Positions 7,624 to 15,885 of a stretch of DNA of 64,000 bases are shown piece after piece. The stretch lies in the NCBI GenBank assembly GCA_002438405.1, contig DJOE01000019.1, positions 372-64,371 on the forward strand, in the 5' to 3' direction. A program made the translations under genes and the position numbers. The notes under the pieces were generated by a model that saw only the letters and a program-made list of their open reading frames with translations, did no database searches and was not told the origin of the DNA. This stretch comes from Cyanobacteria bacterium UBA6446 (GTDB lineage: Bacteria > Cyanobacteriota > Vampirovibrionia > Gastranaerophilales > Gastranaerophilaceae). The first letter of the stretch is position 1. Each line of letters starts with the position of its first letter.

Positions 7624-8822
7624 TCAGAAAATTTATTAATATATTTTTCTAATTCAGTGCATCTATTAGTCAAATCCGAAATTAAATTATTCAAACTATC
7701 TGATACAACAGAATAATTTTCACATTTTGAACGACCTAAAAGTCCAGATTTAATATTTGAAAACATCAGTTTTTGAAACAAGCAAATAGCACTGTAAACA
7801 TCTGAATCAATTATTTTATTAACTTGAGCAAGATATATAAATAGCTCTGATAATGCATTTTTAGCTGCAACAAACTTTTTCAACAAACAAAAACCTTGAA
7901 TTTTTCTCAAATAATCTAAAATATTTGAATAAGCTTCATCTAATTTTTGTTTCTTCTGCGGTAAAACACTCGTGAAATAATTCATTGCTTGGCGATAGCC
8001 ATCATCAATGATAGCTTGCCTTTTATCCGTCGGATAATTAAAATCGACCACTACGACATTACCGGTATTAACAACAAGATAATCATACCTATCGCAATTG
8101 CCATAAATACCTTTGATAAAAGAGGTTTCAGAATACGTCATGCAAGTGTACATTCCATTTACATATTCTAACGGATTTTGATCAGTACCTGAAAAAGTTC
8201 CTTCTAGACGAATTTCCAAAATTCTATCAGGAGAATTTTGAATATTTTTTGACAATGCCCACATTGGTTTGCCTTTCATCAAATCACCATCAACAAGCAA
8301 ATCATCATCTAATGTTACAGCTCTCATAAGCCCTGGCATGCAACAAGAAATTCTAACAGCCATCGCAACTTCAAAATCAGGAGTTTCAAATGTCGAAAAT
8401 TCTCGACATGAAAAATCTTTCATATTGGTTGTAATAATTACTAATTTTTTTGATAAATTCTTGAATGTCACAGGGCGACATTGTCCTTTTAAATATGCAT
8501 CACCATAGAACTTTTGTTCTATCAAATCTCTTAGCCATTCTAAAAATACATTCCCTTTGCTAAGGGCAAATTTATTATTAAAACCCAACGAAATATCTCT
8601 GAACAATTCAAAATTTACAGACAAAAATATTTCTGAAAGTTCATGTGCATTATACCCAACAGCATACAAAGCGGCTACTAAAGAACCGACAGAAGAACCA
8701 GCTAAAAGTGTAGGTTCAACTCCTAAACGTTCAAAAGCCTTTACAACTCCTGCATGAGCCGCCCCTCGAATAGCCCCTCCACCAAATAAGCATGCATATT
8801 TTAAATTATTATAATCTTTCAT
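7620..8822 (-). CDS. Patatin-like phospholipase family protein
   Basis: Predicted lipid acyl hydrolase of 400 residues. The oxyanion-hole motif FGGGAIRGAAHAG (residues 13-25), nucleophile Ser44 in GSSVG and the catalytic DG dyad Asp178-Gly179 (LLVDGDLMKG) complete the Ser-Asp catalytic set. The patatin fold covers about residues 8-280; the C-terminal 120 residues are helical and not recognised. There is no signal peptide, so it is probably cytoplasmic or membrane-associated. No Shine-Dalgarno precedes the ATG; a TAAAAT box lies six bases upstream, suggesting a leaderless mRNA. Confidence 0.88.
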   Translation of the reverse strand: MKDYNNLKYACLFGGGAIRGAAHAGVVKAFERLGVEPTLLAGSSVGSLVAALYAVGYNAHELSEIFLSVNFELFRDISLGFNNKFALSKGNVFLEWLRDLIEQKFYGDAYLKGQCRPVTFKNLSKKLVIITTNMKDFSCREFSTFETPDFEVAMAVRISCCMPGLMRAVTLDDDLLVDGDLMKGKPMWALSKNIQNSPDRILEIRLEGTFSGTDQNPLEYVNGMYTCMTYSETSFIKGIYGNCDRYDYLVVNTGNVVVVDFNYPTDKRQAIIDDGYRQAMNYFTSVLPQKKQKLDEAYSNILDYLRKIQGFCLLKKFVAAKNALSELFIYLAQVNKIIDSDVYSAICLFQKLMFSNIKSGLLGRSKCENYSVVSDSLNNLISDLTNRCTELEKYINKFSD

Positions 8823-8828
8823 TCGTAA

Positions 8829-8834
8829 ATTTTA
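8829..8834 (-). promoter_or_regulatory. -10 box of a leaderless promoter (patatin-like gene)
   Basis: TAAAAT on the minus strand, then TTACGA and the ATG at 8822, the same six-base gap as the paralog promoters near 6 kb. The -35 region is poor, so confidence is moderate. Confidence 0.5.
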
Positions 8835-8837
8835 ACA

Positions 8838-8868
8838 TAAAAAAAGACCAACTAAAGTAGTCGGTCTT
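8838..8868 (-). terminator. Terminator of the HEAT-repeat gene
   Basis: On the minus strand: AAGACC-G-ACTA, loop CTT, TAGT-T-GGTCTT and a run of T. It follows the stop of the HEAT gene by about 20 bases. Confidence 0.85.
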
Positions 8869-8890
8869 CCATATATCAAAAATGCTTTTA

Positions 8891-9175
8891 TTATGCAGCA
8901 ATAGAACCTTTGATTTCTCTGATTAAGTATTCTGCAACCCATTCAAAATCTTTATTGTCATGAGCTGCTTTTTCTAAATATTTAACAGAAGCATCACCTA
9001 AACGAATAAGAGTCATTGCAACAACACCTCTTTTGATGCCTCTAACAACTTGCAATTGGTCAACTAATTGAGGAACAGCTGATTCACCAATACTAACAAG
9101 TTCGTTTTCAATTTGATTTTTTGTAGTGTTATCTGCATTTTCTAATTCTGAAAGGATCTCTTTTACTGATTGCAT
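8891..9175 (-). CDS. Small HEAT-repeat protein
   Basis: 94 residues forming about two to three HEAT-type helical repeats: NELVSIGESAVPQLVDQL and AMTLIRLGDASVKYLEKAA are typical helix pairs. Such small HEAT proteins usually act as protein-binding scaffolds. The start is placed at the ATG at 9175 because GGAG (9184-9187) is eight bases upstream of it, while the ATG at 9181 would leave only two bases. The gene is monocistronic with its own terminator. No partner can be inferred. Confidence 0.65.
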   Translation of the reverse strand: MQSVKEILSELENADNTTKNQIENELVSIGESAVPQLVDQLQVVRGIKRGVVAMTLIRLGDASVKYLEKAAHDNKDFEWVAEYLIREIKGSIAA

Positions 9176-9294
9176 ATTCATATCTCCATATTATTGTCTT
9201 TACATGTATAATTATAATTTAAAAGAATGCACAAGTCCGATTTCCTTACATAATCTTTATATCTTTATTCAAATATTAATATCTTCTTTATACG

Positions 9295-9336
9295 AAAAGC
9301 CTTAAATGCTTTATTTATCAAGCTTTAAGGCTTTTT
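9295..9336. terminator. Terminator of trxB
   Basis: 12-bp stem AAAAGCCTTAAA / TTTAAGGCTTTT around a 17-base loop with a further inner pairing. It lies just past the trxB stop and carries a T-tract on both strands. Confidence 0.85.
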
Positions 9337-9355
9337 AAGATATTAATATTAAAGT

Positions 9356-10294
9356 CTAAACAGTAACTTCTTTTAAAGATTCAAGATATTTGACCGCATA
9401 AACAGCACCAATAGCACCATCAGAAGCTGCGGTAATTACTTGTCTTAATGGGGTATTACGCACGTCTCCAACTGCAAAAACCCCCTCAATTGAAGTTTTC
9501 ATTGTTGAATCCGTAATGATAAAGCCTGATTTATCCTGTTCAATTTGTCCATTAATATAATCAACATTTGGACGAATTCCAATATATGGAAATATTCCAT
9601 CAACATTCAATTCAGATTTTTCATCAGTTTTCACATTATGAAGTTTTAAACTTTTTACCAAATCATCTCCAACAATTTCATCAACAACAGTGTCAAAGAT
9701 AATTTCTAATTTTTTAGAATTAAATGCCCTTTGTTGAATGATTTTATCAGCCCTAAGTTCATCTCTTCTATGAATCAAATAAACTTTTGATGCAAATTTA
9801 GTCAAATATATTGCTTCTTCAACTGCTGAATTTCCCCCACCAACAACAGCAACAACTTTATCTTTATAAAAAGCGGAATCGCAAACTGCGCAATAACTAA
9901 CACCTCGTCCAACAAATTCTTTTTCGCCTTTTACCCCTAATTGCATAGGTTTAGCACCTGTTGCGATAATAACAGTTTTAGTGTGAAATTCATATTCTTT
10001 TGTCTTGATAATTTTTGGACTTGAAACCAAGTCAACAGACTCAATTTCTTGCATCGGAAACTTTTGTACACCAAAAATATCAGCATGCTCTTCAAATTTC
10101 TCCATCAGGTCATACCCGCCAATTTTTGAAAACCCAGGGTAATTTTCAAGTTCAAGATAATTTGATGGCTGCCCACCAAGCATACTAATATCGACAATTG
10201 CAGTTTTCACCGCCCCACGGGAAGCATACAACCCAGCCGAAAATCCTGCCGGTCCACCTCCTAAAATTACAGTATCAAATTCTAATATCTTCAT
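9356..10294 (-). CDS. trxB: Thioredoxin-disulfide reductase
   Basis: FAD/NADPH enzyme that reduces thioredoxin. At 312 residues it has the family's usual length. The N-terminal FAD-binding GGGPAG (12-17), redox-active CAVC (Cys135, Cys138), NADPH-binding GGGNSA near 152-157 with the HRRDELRA basic motif, and the C-terminal FAVGDVRN motif are all present. GAGGA is about ten bases before the ATG. It follows a secreted protein gene and pgi on the same strand; these may form one transcript ending at 9295-9336. Confidence 0.96.
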   Translation of the reverse strand: MKILEFDTVILGGGPAGFSAGLYASRGAVKTAIVDISMLGGQPSNYLELENYPGFSKIGGYDLMEKFEEHADIFGVQKFPMQEIESVDLVSSPKIIKTKEYEFHTKTVIIATGAKPMQLGVKGEKEFVGRGVSYCAVCDSAFYKDKVVAVVGGGNSAVEEAIYLTKFASKVYLIHRRDELRADKIIQQRAFNSKKLEIIFDTVVDEIVGDDLVKSLKLHNVKTDEKSELNVDGIFPYIGIRPNVDYINGQIEQDKSGFIITDSTMKTSIEGVFAVGDVRNTPLRQVITAASDGAIGAVYAVKYLESLKEVTV

Positions 10295-10306
10295 CTATAC
10301 AAATCC

Positions 10307-10819
10307 TCAATTAGTAATTACACTCTGTCCGGCAATTTTCTCTCCTGAAATCGAATATTTTGCCGTTTCGGTCTTGATAATTTTACCGTTTACATCTGAA
10401 TATGTATCCAACCTTAAATAATCAAAACCTTTAAAATAATCCCCATCTAACTTAATTTCAACAGTATCTGTCAAAATTTTATTGTCATATCTGCCATTTT
10501 TTTTGAAAACGACATAATTATTATTAACGCTATTGATTGTTATCTCAGCGTTAGCTCCGTTAAAAGGATTGCTTAATGTAATGACGTTATTTGTCCTTGA
10601 TAAGTTCCACAAATCTAAACTTGTTTGCTTAAATGTTACAGGAGAATCGGTATCAATGAGTTTTGAAGTTACTCGCCAAGTTCCGAAAAAAGAAGTAGGA
10701 ACCATTGTAACAGTGGCTTTTAAAACAGGTGTAGAACTTGTATTATCGCTATAAACTTTTTCAATAGCGCAAAATATAATTGAAAATACTAAAACAAATA
10801 AAACTACAAGATTTTTCAT
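10307..10819 (-). CDS. Secreted protein of unknown function
   Basis: 170 residues. A signal peptide spans about residues 1-24 (MKNLVVLFVLVFSIIFCAIEKVYSD). The mature part is polar and predicted to be mostly beta strand (FFGTWRVTSKLI, VEIKLDGDYFKGFDYLRLDTYS), loosely like a small beta-barrel such as a lipocalin, but no family is recognised. The start lies 3 bp after the pgi stop with no Shine-Dalgarno, so translation is probably coupled to pgi. Position between pgi and trxB gives no functional hint. Confidence 0.6.
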   Translation of the reverse strand: MKNLVVLFVLVFSIIFCAIEKVYSDNTSSTPVLKATVTMVPTSFFGTWRVTSKLIDTDSPVTFKQTSLDLWNLSRTNNVITLSNPFNGANAEITINSVNNNYVVFKKNGRYDNKILTDTVEIKLDGDYFKGFDYLRLDTYSDVNGKIIKTETAKYSISGEKIAGQSVITN

Positions 10820-10822
10820 AAA

Positions 10823-12211
10823 TTAAACTGCTGCCATTTTAGTTTGAAGAGTTTTTGCAGACTCTTCGTAACCTGCTCTGCCCATTAAAGCATAAGTATA
10901 ATTTTTAGCCTGCTCAACCCCCGGTTGGTTAAACGCATTGATATGATAAAGTTCTCCGGCGATTGCAGTTTGAACTTCTAACATATATAAAAGTTGAGCA
11001 ACATTATAACCATCAACTTTTGGAAGAGTAATTGTTACAGTCGGTCTTGCGTAATCTGATAATGCAACTTTTGTAGAATCAGCTTCCGCATTCATCAAAT
11101 CATTGAATGATTTTCCTCCTAAGTAACCGATTCCAGTGTATTCAAAAATTTTTGGAATTTCTAAATTGGTATCAAAATTTTCAACACGAATAAAGTTGAT
11201 AATTTTATTATTTGGTCCTTCATTATAAAGTTGAACTTGTGAGTGCTGATCTGTTGCACCTAAAGCACCCATTGGAGTAGGCCCGATATGAACATGATTA
11301 CCGTCTAAATCCATATCTTTTCCTAATGATTCAGCCCAAAGTTGAACATACCAATCAGATACATATTTCAATTTACTTGAATATGGCATCATTACAGAAA
11401 TATTTTTACCTTTTTTCACATCCATCAAATATTGAATTAACGCATTTTGAGCGGCAATATTTTCTCGAATATCGGTATTTTTCAATGCCAAATCCATATC
11501 TTTAATACCATTTGTAATTTCATCAATGTCAATACCTACTAATGCAAACGGTAACAAACCAACGGCTGAAAATACCGAAAATCTTCCTCCGACATCATCA
11601 GGAACAACAAAAGTTTTGTATCCTTCTTGTTCAGATATTTGACGTAAAATTCCCATACGTTGATCTGTTGTTGCTACAATATTTTTTCTGTAATCATCGC
11701 CCAATTCTTTTTCTAATCTATCTTTAACAAACATAAATTGAGCCATTGTTTCAGCGGTATCGCCGGATTTTGTAATAACATTTACGAGTGTTTTTTTCAA
11801 ATCCAAAACATCTAACAAACCGCTCATATAATCAGGGTCAATATTATCTAAGAAAAAGATTCTTGGAGCTCCATTCCTTTCTTCTTTGGATAATAAATTC
11901 CAGTAAGGTTTTAACAATGCTTCTGTTACTGCAATTCCACCTAAAGCAGAACCACCAATACCCAAAACAAGAATATTATCAAATCTGTTTTCAACAAGAG
12001 CGGCATATTCTTTAACATACCATGCAGTTTCTTCGCTATAGCCAAGGTTCATCCATTGAAGCCATTGTCCGGGTTTATCTTTTCTTTTATTTAAATCTGC
12101 AATAATTTCTGCGATTCTATCTTTATAATTATCAAATTCTTGAGAAAGATTAAGTCCGTTTTCAGAACCAACAACCAACGCATCTGCATTTCTGTAATCA
12201 AATTTAATCAT
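10823..12211 (-). CDS. pgi: Glucose-6-phosphate isomerase
   Basis: Interconverts glucose 6-phosphate and fructose 6-phosphate. From the ATG at 12211 the protein is 462 residues (MIKFDYRNADALVVG). A longer frame starting at 12280 would add 23 unrelated residues, whereas GAGGGG about 11 bases before 12211 supports the shorter form. GIGGSALGG, the VITKSGDTAET phosphate-binding motif, DDVGGRFSVFSAVGLLP and the C-terminal HINAFNQPGVEQAKNY are all typical. It is the compact bacterial/archaeal-bacterial type. It links the KDPG branch, glycolysis and glycogen genes found in the window. Confidence 0.95.
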   Translation of the reverse strand: MIKFDYRNADALVVGSENGLNLSQEFDNYKDRIAEIIADLNKRKDKPGQWLQWMNLGYSEETAWYVKEYAALVENRFDNILVLGIGGSALGGIAVTEALLKPYWNLLSKEERNGAPRIFFLDNIDPDYMSGLLDVLDLKKTLVNVITKSGDTAETMAQFMFVKDRLEKELGDDYRKNIVATTDQRMGILRQISEQEGYKTFVVPDDVGGRFSVFSAVGLLPFALVGIDIDEITNGIKDMDLALKNTDIRENIAAQNALIQYLMDVKKGKNISVMMPYSSKLKYVSDWYVQLWAESLGKDMDLDGNHVHIGPTPMGALGATDQHSQVQLYNEGPNNKIINFIRVENFDTNLEIPKIFEYTGIGYLGGKSFNDLMNAEADSTKVALSDYARPTVTITLPKVDGYNVAQLLYMLEVQTAIAGELYHINAFNQPGVEQAKNYTYALMGRAGYEESAKTLQTKMAAV

Positions 12212-12319
12212 TCCAGAATAATCCCCTCTCTTATTCTCCTCTTTATATATTAATTGTATATAGTCAAGGGCAAAATACAAGAAAATAGGGATTATTGGTT
12301 TAATATTTATTTACTTGAA

Positions 12320-14332
12320 TTAACCGTTTTGGTTAAATTTAAATGTTCTATCAATGTTTTTAGAAATTACACTTTTTACAGAATCATATTCAGTTTGAAG
12401 AGCAGTGTGTTCAGTATCAATGTTTTTCAATTGAATATCATACATACTATCTTTAGCATCAATATCTTTCATTGCTCTATTGTATTCAGCTTCAGCTTTA
12501 GAAACAGCTTCACTGTTGTCAGTTTGTTCTGTAATGTTGCTACAAGTTTTATAATCAAGTGATTTCCAACTATAAGATTTGTCAACTTGTTCCATTGTTA
12601 CAAGACCGCTTTCTAAAGCGAATTGCAACCATTCAGAAGATGAAGCTAAACCGTTTTCAATAGTTTTGTAGCCTGATTTCATTCTGTTGAACATATTTGT
12701 GTACCATTGAGCTTTAGAATCAGCGTTGCCAGAATTTGTAGAATCTGTTTCATCAACCCAAGCATATTTTGGTTCACCATATTTATCAATCATTTGGTCA
12801 ATAATTGTTTTATCAATTACTGTAGAAAATTCACTTGAGTAACCAACACCATATTTTTTCATTGCTTTTAACAATAAATCAATGTCTTCTAAATCTTTAA
12901 CAGAAATACTGTTGTTATCTAACAATCCTTGCAATTTTGAAGCATCACCATCTGCAACTAAGTTGAAGAAATTGTTACTAGCATCAGTGTATTCGCTCAA
13001 AACAGTTTTATAAGTTTTACCTGATTTCAAAACTTTGTTTAAATCTATACCAGCTGGTAAATTTCCGGCAGATTCCATTTCCAACATTTTATTTCCAAAA
13101 GTACCAAAGTTGAAAAATTCTTCATTGCTTGAAACATAACCAACAATTTCATCTGCTAAACCATCTAATGCAGCCTTAAAATCTTCTTGATTTGGATATT
13201 TATAAACAGCATCTGCAGTTAATTTACCATTAGAATCTTTATTAACTTTAAAATTGTAAGTACCATCACAATCTGTATATGTCAAAGAATTGATAACATC
13301 TTCAATGGTTGTTGCATCTTGATTCCAAGTATAAGAATAATCATCATCAGAACCTTTTCCAGAAACAACTAAATTACTGCTTCCTCCTGAAACGGTAATC
13401 TTTCCATTTTCATCTTTACCAATTGTAATTTTCATATCCCCGTCAGTAAGGGTATATGTACCATCATTATTAACATTCAAATCTCTTTTTTCTGAAATTG
13501 TACCAACAAGTGCATCATTTGTAGATTCATAGCCAACAGAATTTACAATTTCTTCCAATGCTGCAACACCTGCATCTGTTAATCCCATATTATGAAGATT
13601 TGAAATACTATAGGTATTATTTCCGTTAGCAAATGCAGCTTTAAAAGAATCTGCTAAAGTACGATTATCTCCAGAAATACCAATTGAAATAGAGTCACCA
13701 CTTGAACCTGTAGGACTATATAATTGAGGAGAGTTACCGTTATACATTAAGTAACTTTTTACAATTTCTTTAGAACCAGCTTTTAATGCTTCTGTTGTTT
13801 GAAGAAAACTAGAGAAATAAGTTTCATATTTTGCGTATTCAGAAGATGTTAAATCAGAATTGTATGCTTCATACATTTCTTTTAACTTATCCGGCTCAAC
13901 CAAATTATAAGGAGACGGATATTCAGTATTTTCAATATTACCAATATTATCAAAATAAGTAGTAGTATATTCTAAACCGTGAGCTTTTAAGTAAGCATTA
14001 ACATTACCATCTGCAGCCTTGAACATTGCTGCTTCTGATTCACTTACTAATAATTGTCCGGCAGAAGATACCAAACCATATTGGTTGTTATAAGAGCTAT
14101 ATGATGTTAAAGCATTGTATGTCAACAATTGTGATTGAGATGTTCCAGTCAAATCGTAGTTAGAAAACATCATGTTTGCTTCGTTCAATGCATTAATGTA
14201 GTTGTCACTTGCTTGAGCACTTTGAGTGGACAAACGCATTTTTGCATTATTAATAGTTTGAGAACGCAATTCATTATCTGCTAATCTAGCAGTAATGGTT
14301 AATAATCTTGCTTGAGATGCACTCATTCCCAT
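12320..14332 (-). CDS. MSASQARLL-type coiled-coil protein, flagellin-like layout
   Basis: 670 residues, function unknown. The N-terminus (MGMSASQARLLTITARLADNE, then a helical stretch to about residue 60) and the C-terminus (about 600-670, helical, ending KNIDRTFKFNQNG) look like paired coiled coils enclosing a large Gly/Ser/Asn/Thr-rich middle, the layout of flagellins and other self-assembling export substrates. There is no signal peptide. The same N- and C-terminal signatures recur in short proteins of the Gastranaerophilales as far as I recall. The upstream sequence is a near-perfect sigma-28 promoter. A secreted filament or surface protein is an inference; it has no true flagellin signature. 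Confidence 0.6.
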   Translation of the reverse strand: MGMSASQARLLTITARLADNELRSQTINNAKMRLSTQSAQASDNYINALNEANMMFSNYDLTGTSQSQLLTYNALTSYSSYNNQYGLVSSAGQLLVSESEAAMFKAADGNVNAYLKAHGLEYTTTYFDNIGNIENTEYPSPYNLVEPDKLKEMYEAYNSDLTSSEYAKYETYFSSFLQTTEALKAGSKEIVKSYLMYNGNSPQLYSPTGSSGDSISIGISGDNRTLADSFKAAFANGNNTYSISNLHNMGLTDAGVAALEEIVNSVGYESTNDALVGTISEKRDLNVNNDGTYTLTDGDMKITIGKDENGKITVSGGSSNLVVSGKGSDDDYSYTWNQDATTIEDVINSLTYTDCDGTYNFKVNKDSNGKLTADAVYKYPNQEDFKAALDGLADEIVGYVSSNEEFFNFGTFGNKMLEMESAGNLPAGIDLNKVLKSGKTYKTVLSEYTDASNNFFNLVADGDASKLQGLLDNNSISVKDLEDIDLLLKAMKKYGVGYSSEFSTVIDKTIIDQMIDKYGEPKYAWVDETDSTNSGNADSKAQWYTNMFNRMKSGYKTIENGLASSSEWLQFALESGLVTMEQVDKSYSWKSLDYKTCSNITEQTDNSEAVSKAEAEYNRAMKDIDAKDSMYDIQLKNIDTEHTALQTEYDSVKSVISKNIDRTFKFNQNG

Positions 14333-14379
14333 TGTTAGCGTTGTCCTTTCGTTTCCCTTAGTAACTTTAGTTATTCTAT

Positions 14380-14406
14380 TAATCGGCTTTTTCTATTGAA
14401 ACTTTA
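14380..14406 (-). promoter_or_regulatory. Sigma-28 (FliA-type) promoter
   Basis: On the minus strand TAAAGTTT (14399-14406), exactly 11 bases, then GCCGATTA (14380-14387). The flagellar sigma-28 consensus is TAAAGTTT-N11-GCCGATAA, so 15 of 16 positions match. It lies about 48 bases before the start of the 670-residue MSASQARLL-type gene, with AAAGGA between. Confidence 0.8.
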
Positions 14407-14546
14407 GGATTTAAGGGGATTTGTTAAGAATTCGTTACATAAAAAACACGCAAAATTTTTGCAATAAAAAAGAGTAGAAAATCTACTCTAATTAAAATCA
14501 ATCCATCATATTTTATTATGTTTAAATATAAATCCTTTTTTGTTTA

Positions 14547-14894
14547 CTAGCAAACAGAAGCAAATGAACCTGATGAGCAAGAAGCACCACAATCAGCTCC
14601 AGCTGAAAAGCCTCCAAAACCTCCATCAGTCAAAGTTGCAACTGCATCTGAGAATTCACTCATAAAACCTGAATCAGATTCCGTAAAATCTGAAGAATTT
14701 GAATACATTGCGTAATCAACAGCAACCGGATTTGAACTTACGTATGTATCATATTCGCCCATTGTTAAAAGACTTTTTGCATCGTTCATGTTCATTGCTA
14801 AAATTCCAGAATTCTCAACAGGATTATTTCTAACTTTTGAACTTTTTGCTGATGCTGTTGATTTAGAAGCCTTTGAATCGAATAATAATATCAT
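14547..14894 (-). CDS. Small Ser/Gly-rich protein with Cys-containing tail
   Basis: 115 residues, not recognised. The first half is Ser/Lys/Asn-rich without a signal peptide; the last 20 or so residues are Gly/Ala/Ser rich with three Cys (ADCGASCSSGSFASVC). GGAG about seven bases upstream supports the ATG. A 12-base element (CTTTATATAAGT) 31 bases upstream is shared with the coiled-coil gene at 21904-22485. The tail resembles some peptide precursors, but no modifying enzyme or exporter lies nearby. An exported structural protein is equally possible. Confidence 0.5.
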   Translation of the reverse strand: MILLFDSKASKSTASAKSSKVRNNPVENSGILAMNMNDAKSLLTMGEYDTYVSSNPVAVDYAMYSNSSDFTESDSGFMSEFSDAVATLTDGGFGGFSAGADCGASCSSGSFASVC

Positions 14895-14925
14895 TTTGTA
14901 TCTCCAATATCTCGTATTCTTTTTA

Positions 14926-14938
14926 CACTTATATAAAG
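14926..14938 (-). promoter_or_regulatory. Shared upstream element CTTTATATAAGTG
   Basis: Lies 31 bases before the ATG of the 115-residue gene. A copy differing only in its last base lies 30 bases before the ATG at 22485. It probably contains the -10 box of a promoter type common to these two genes. Confidence 0.55.
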
Positions 14939-15093
14939 GATTTAAAAATGTTCTGATTTCAGCATGGGGTTATTTCGTTACAATTCTTAATACGAATTTA
15001 AAACTTTTGACCTAGCTCTTCTAAACCAGTAGATTGATGTACATTTATTCAAAGAGTTATAGTATAGATGTGTAGATTAGGGAGGAAAAGAAA

Positions 15094-15741
15094 TTGAAAA
15101 AAATCTTTTTGATATTCGGATTCTTAATTACGTTCGCATGCACAAGTTTAAGTGTTTTAGCGAATAGTAACTATTTACATACAATTACATTAGAAAAAAA
15201 TAATACCGGATATAATGTTTTACTAAGTTCAGATAAAATGGCAAAGGTAACTAAAAAAACTCCGTCAGATAATGAACTTGTACTGGAACTTAGCGGAATC
15301 ACATCATCTGATACCGTTAATGCCCTTTACAAAGGAACTAATAATATAGACAGTTTAGTTGTTGAAAATACTGCTCCAAATAAATTGAAAATCTATATTT
15401 CAGCAGACAATATCAAAAACACAACTGTTATAATGGAACCTCAAAACGGTGAAACAACAATCGTAGGGGAAACAATTCCACTAGACAAAACATTGTGGGG
15501 AGTGTTTGTATTAGCCTTGTTCTGTGTAATCTTCAAGGTTTCTAAAGATATTTCAGAAGAAGATAACAAGATTCTAATCAAAAAAGATATCAAAGACAGA
15601 GAAATCGAGATGTACAAACGTTACAGGAATGAACTTGTTTCTTATCCAAGCATTACGCCTCACAAAGATATAAGAATGAGAAAGATGCTTAAAAAAATTG
15701 ATAGAAAAATAGACGAAAGACTAGCTGCGTCTATAAAGTAA
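15094..15741 (+). CDS. AMIN-like domain membrane protein
   Basis: 215 residues. A signal peptide or anchor (about 1-23) is followed by a beta-rich AMIN-like domain (about 25-120; NYLHTITLEKNNTGYNVLLSS), a membrane helix (WGVFVLALFCVIFKV, about 135-150) and a basic cytoplasmic tail of about 65 residues. AMIN domains bind peptidoglycan or secretin partners in envelope complexes, so an envelope role is likely. It starts with TTG, supported by the strong Shine-Dalgarno AGGGAGG eight bases upstream. A terminator follows. The partner is not visible. Confidence 0.6.
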   Translation: MKKIFLIFGFLITFACTSLSVLANSNYLHTITLEKNNTGYNVLLSSDKMAKVTKKTPSDNELVLELSGITSSDTVNALYKGTNNIDSLVVENTAPNKLKIYISADNIKNTTVIMEPQNGETTIVGETIPLDKTLWGVFVLALFCVIFKVSKDISEEDNKILIKKDIKDREIEMYKRYRNELVSYPSITPHKDIRMRKMLKKIDRKIDERLAASIK

Positions 15742-15790
15742 ACTTAAACCTCAAAAAACTTAAATATATCCCTAAAACATTTTATGTGTA

Positions 15791-15815
15791 AGCAAGTTTT
15801 ATAACTTGCTTTTTT
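15791..15815 (+). terminator. Terminator of the AMIN-like gene
   Basis: Stem AGCAAGTT / AACTTGCT with loop TTAT, followed by TTTTTATT. Confidence 0.88.
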
Positions 15816-15843
15816 ATTATAACAATTGAATTTATCCGGACAA

Positions 15844-15879
15844 AAAACTCCGACATTCTAATTTAAATATCGGAGTTTT
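15844..15879 (-). terminator. Terminator of the UDP-GlcNAc 2-epimerase gene
   Basis: 10-bp stem AAAACTCCGA / TCGGAGTTTT with an AT-rich loop, immediately downstream of the minus-strand gene that ends at 15886, with a T-tract on that strand. Confidence 0.85.
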
Positions 15880-15885
15880 GAAATT

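Noticed and set aside
10823..12280. Longer pgi start at 12280
   Set aside because: It would add 23 residues absent from the family and overlap promoter-like sequence; the ATG at 12211 begins the conserved N-terminus.
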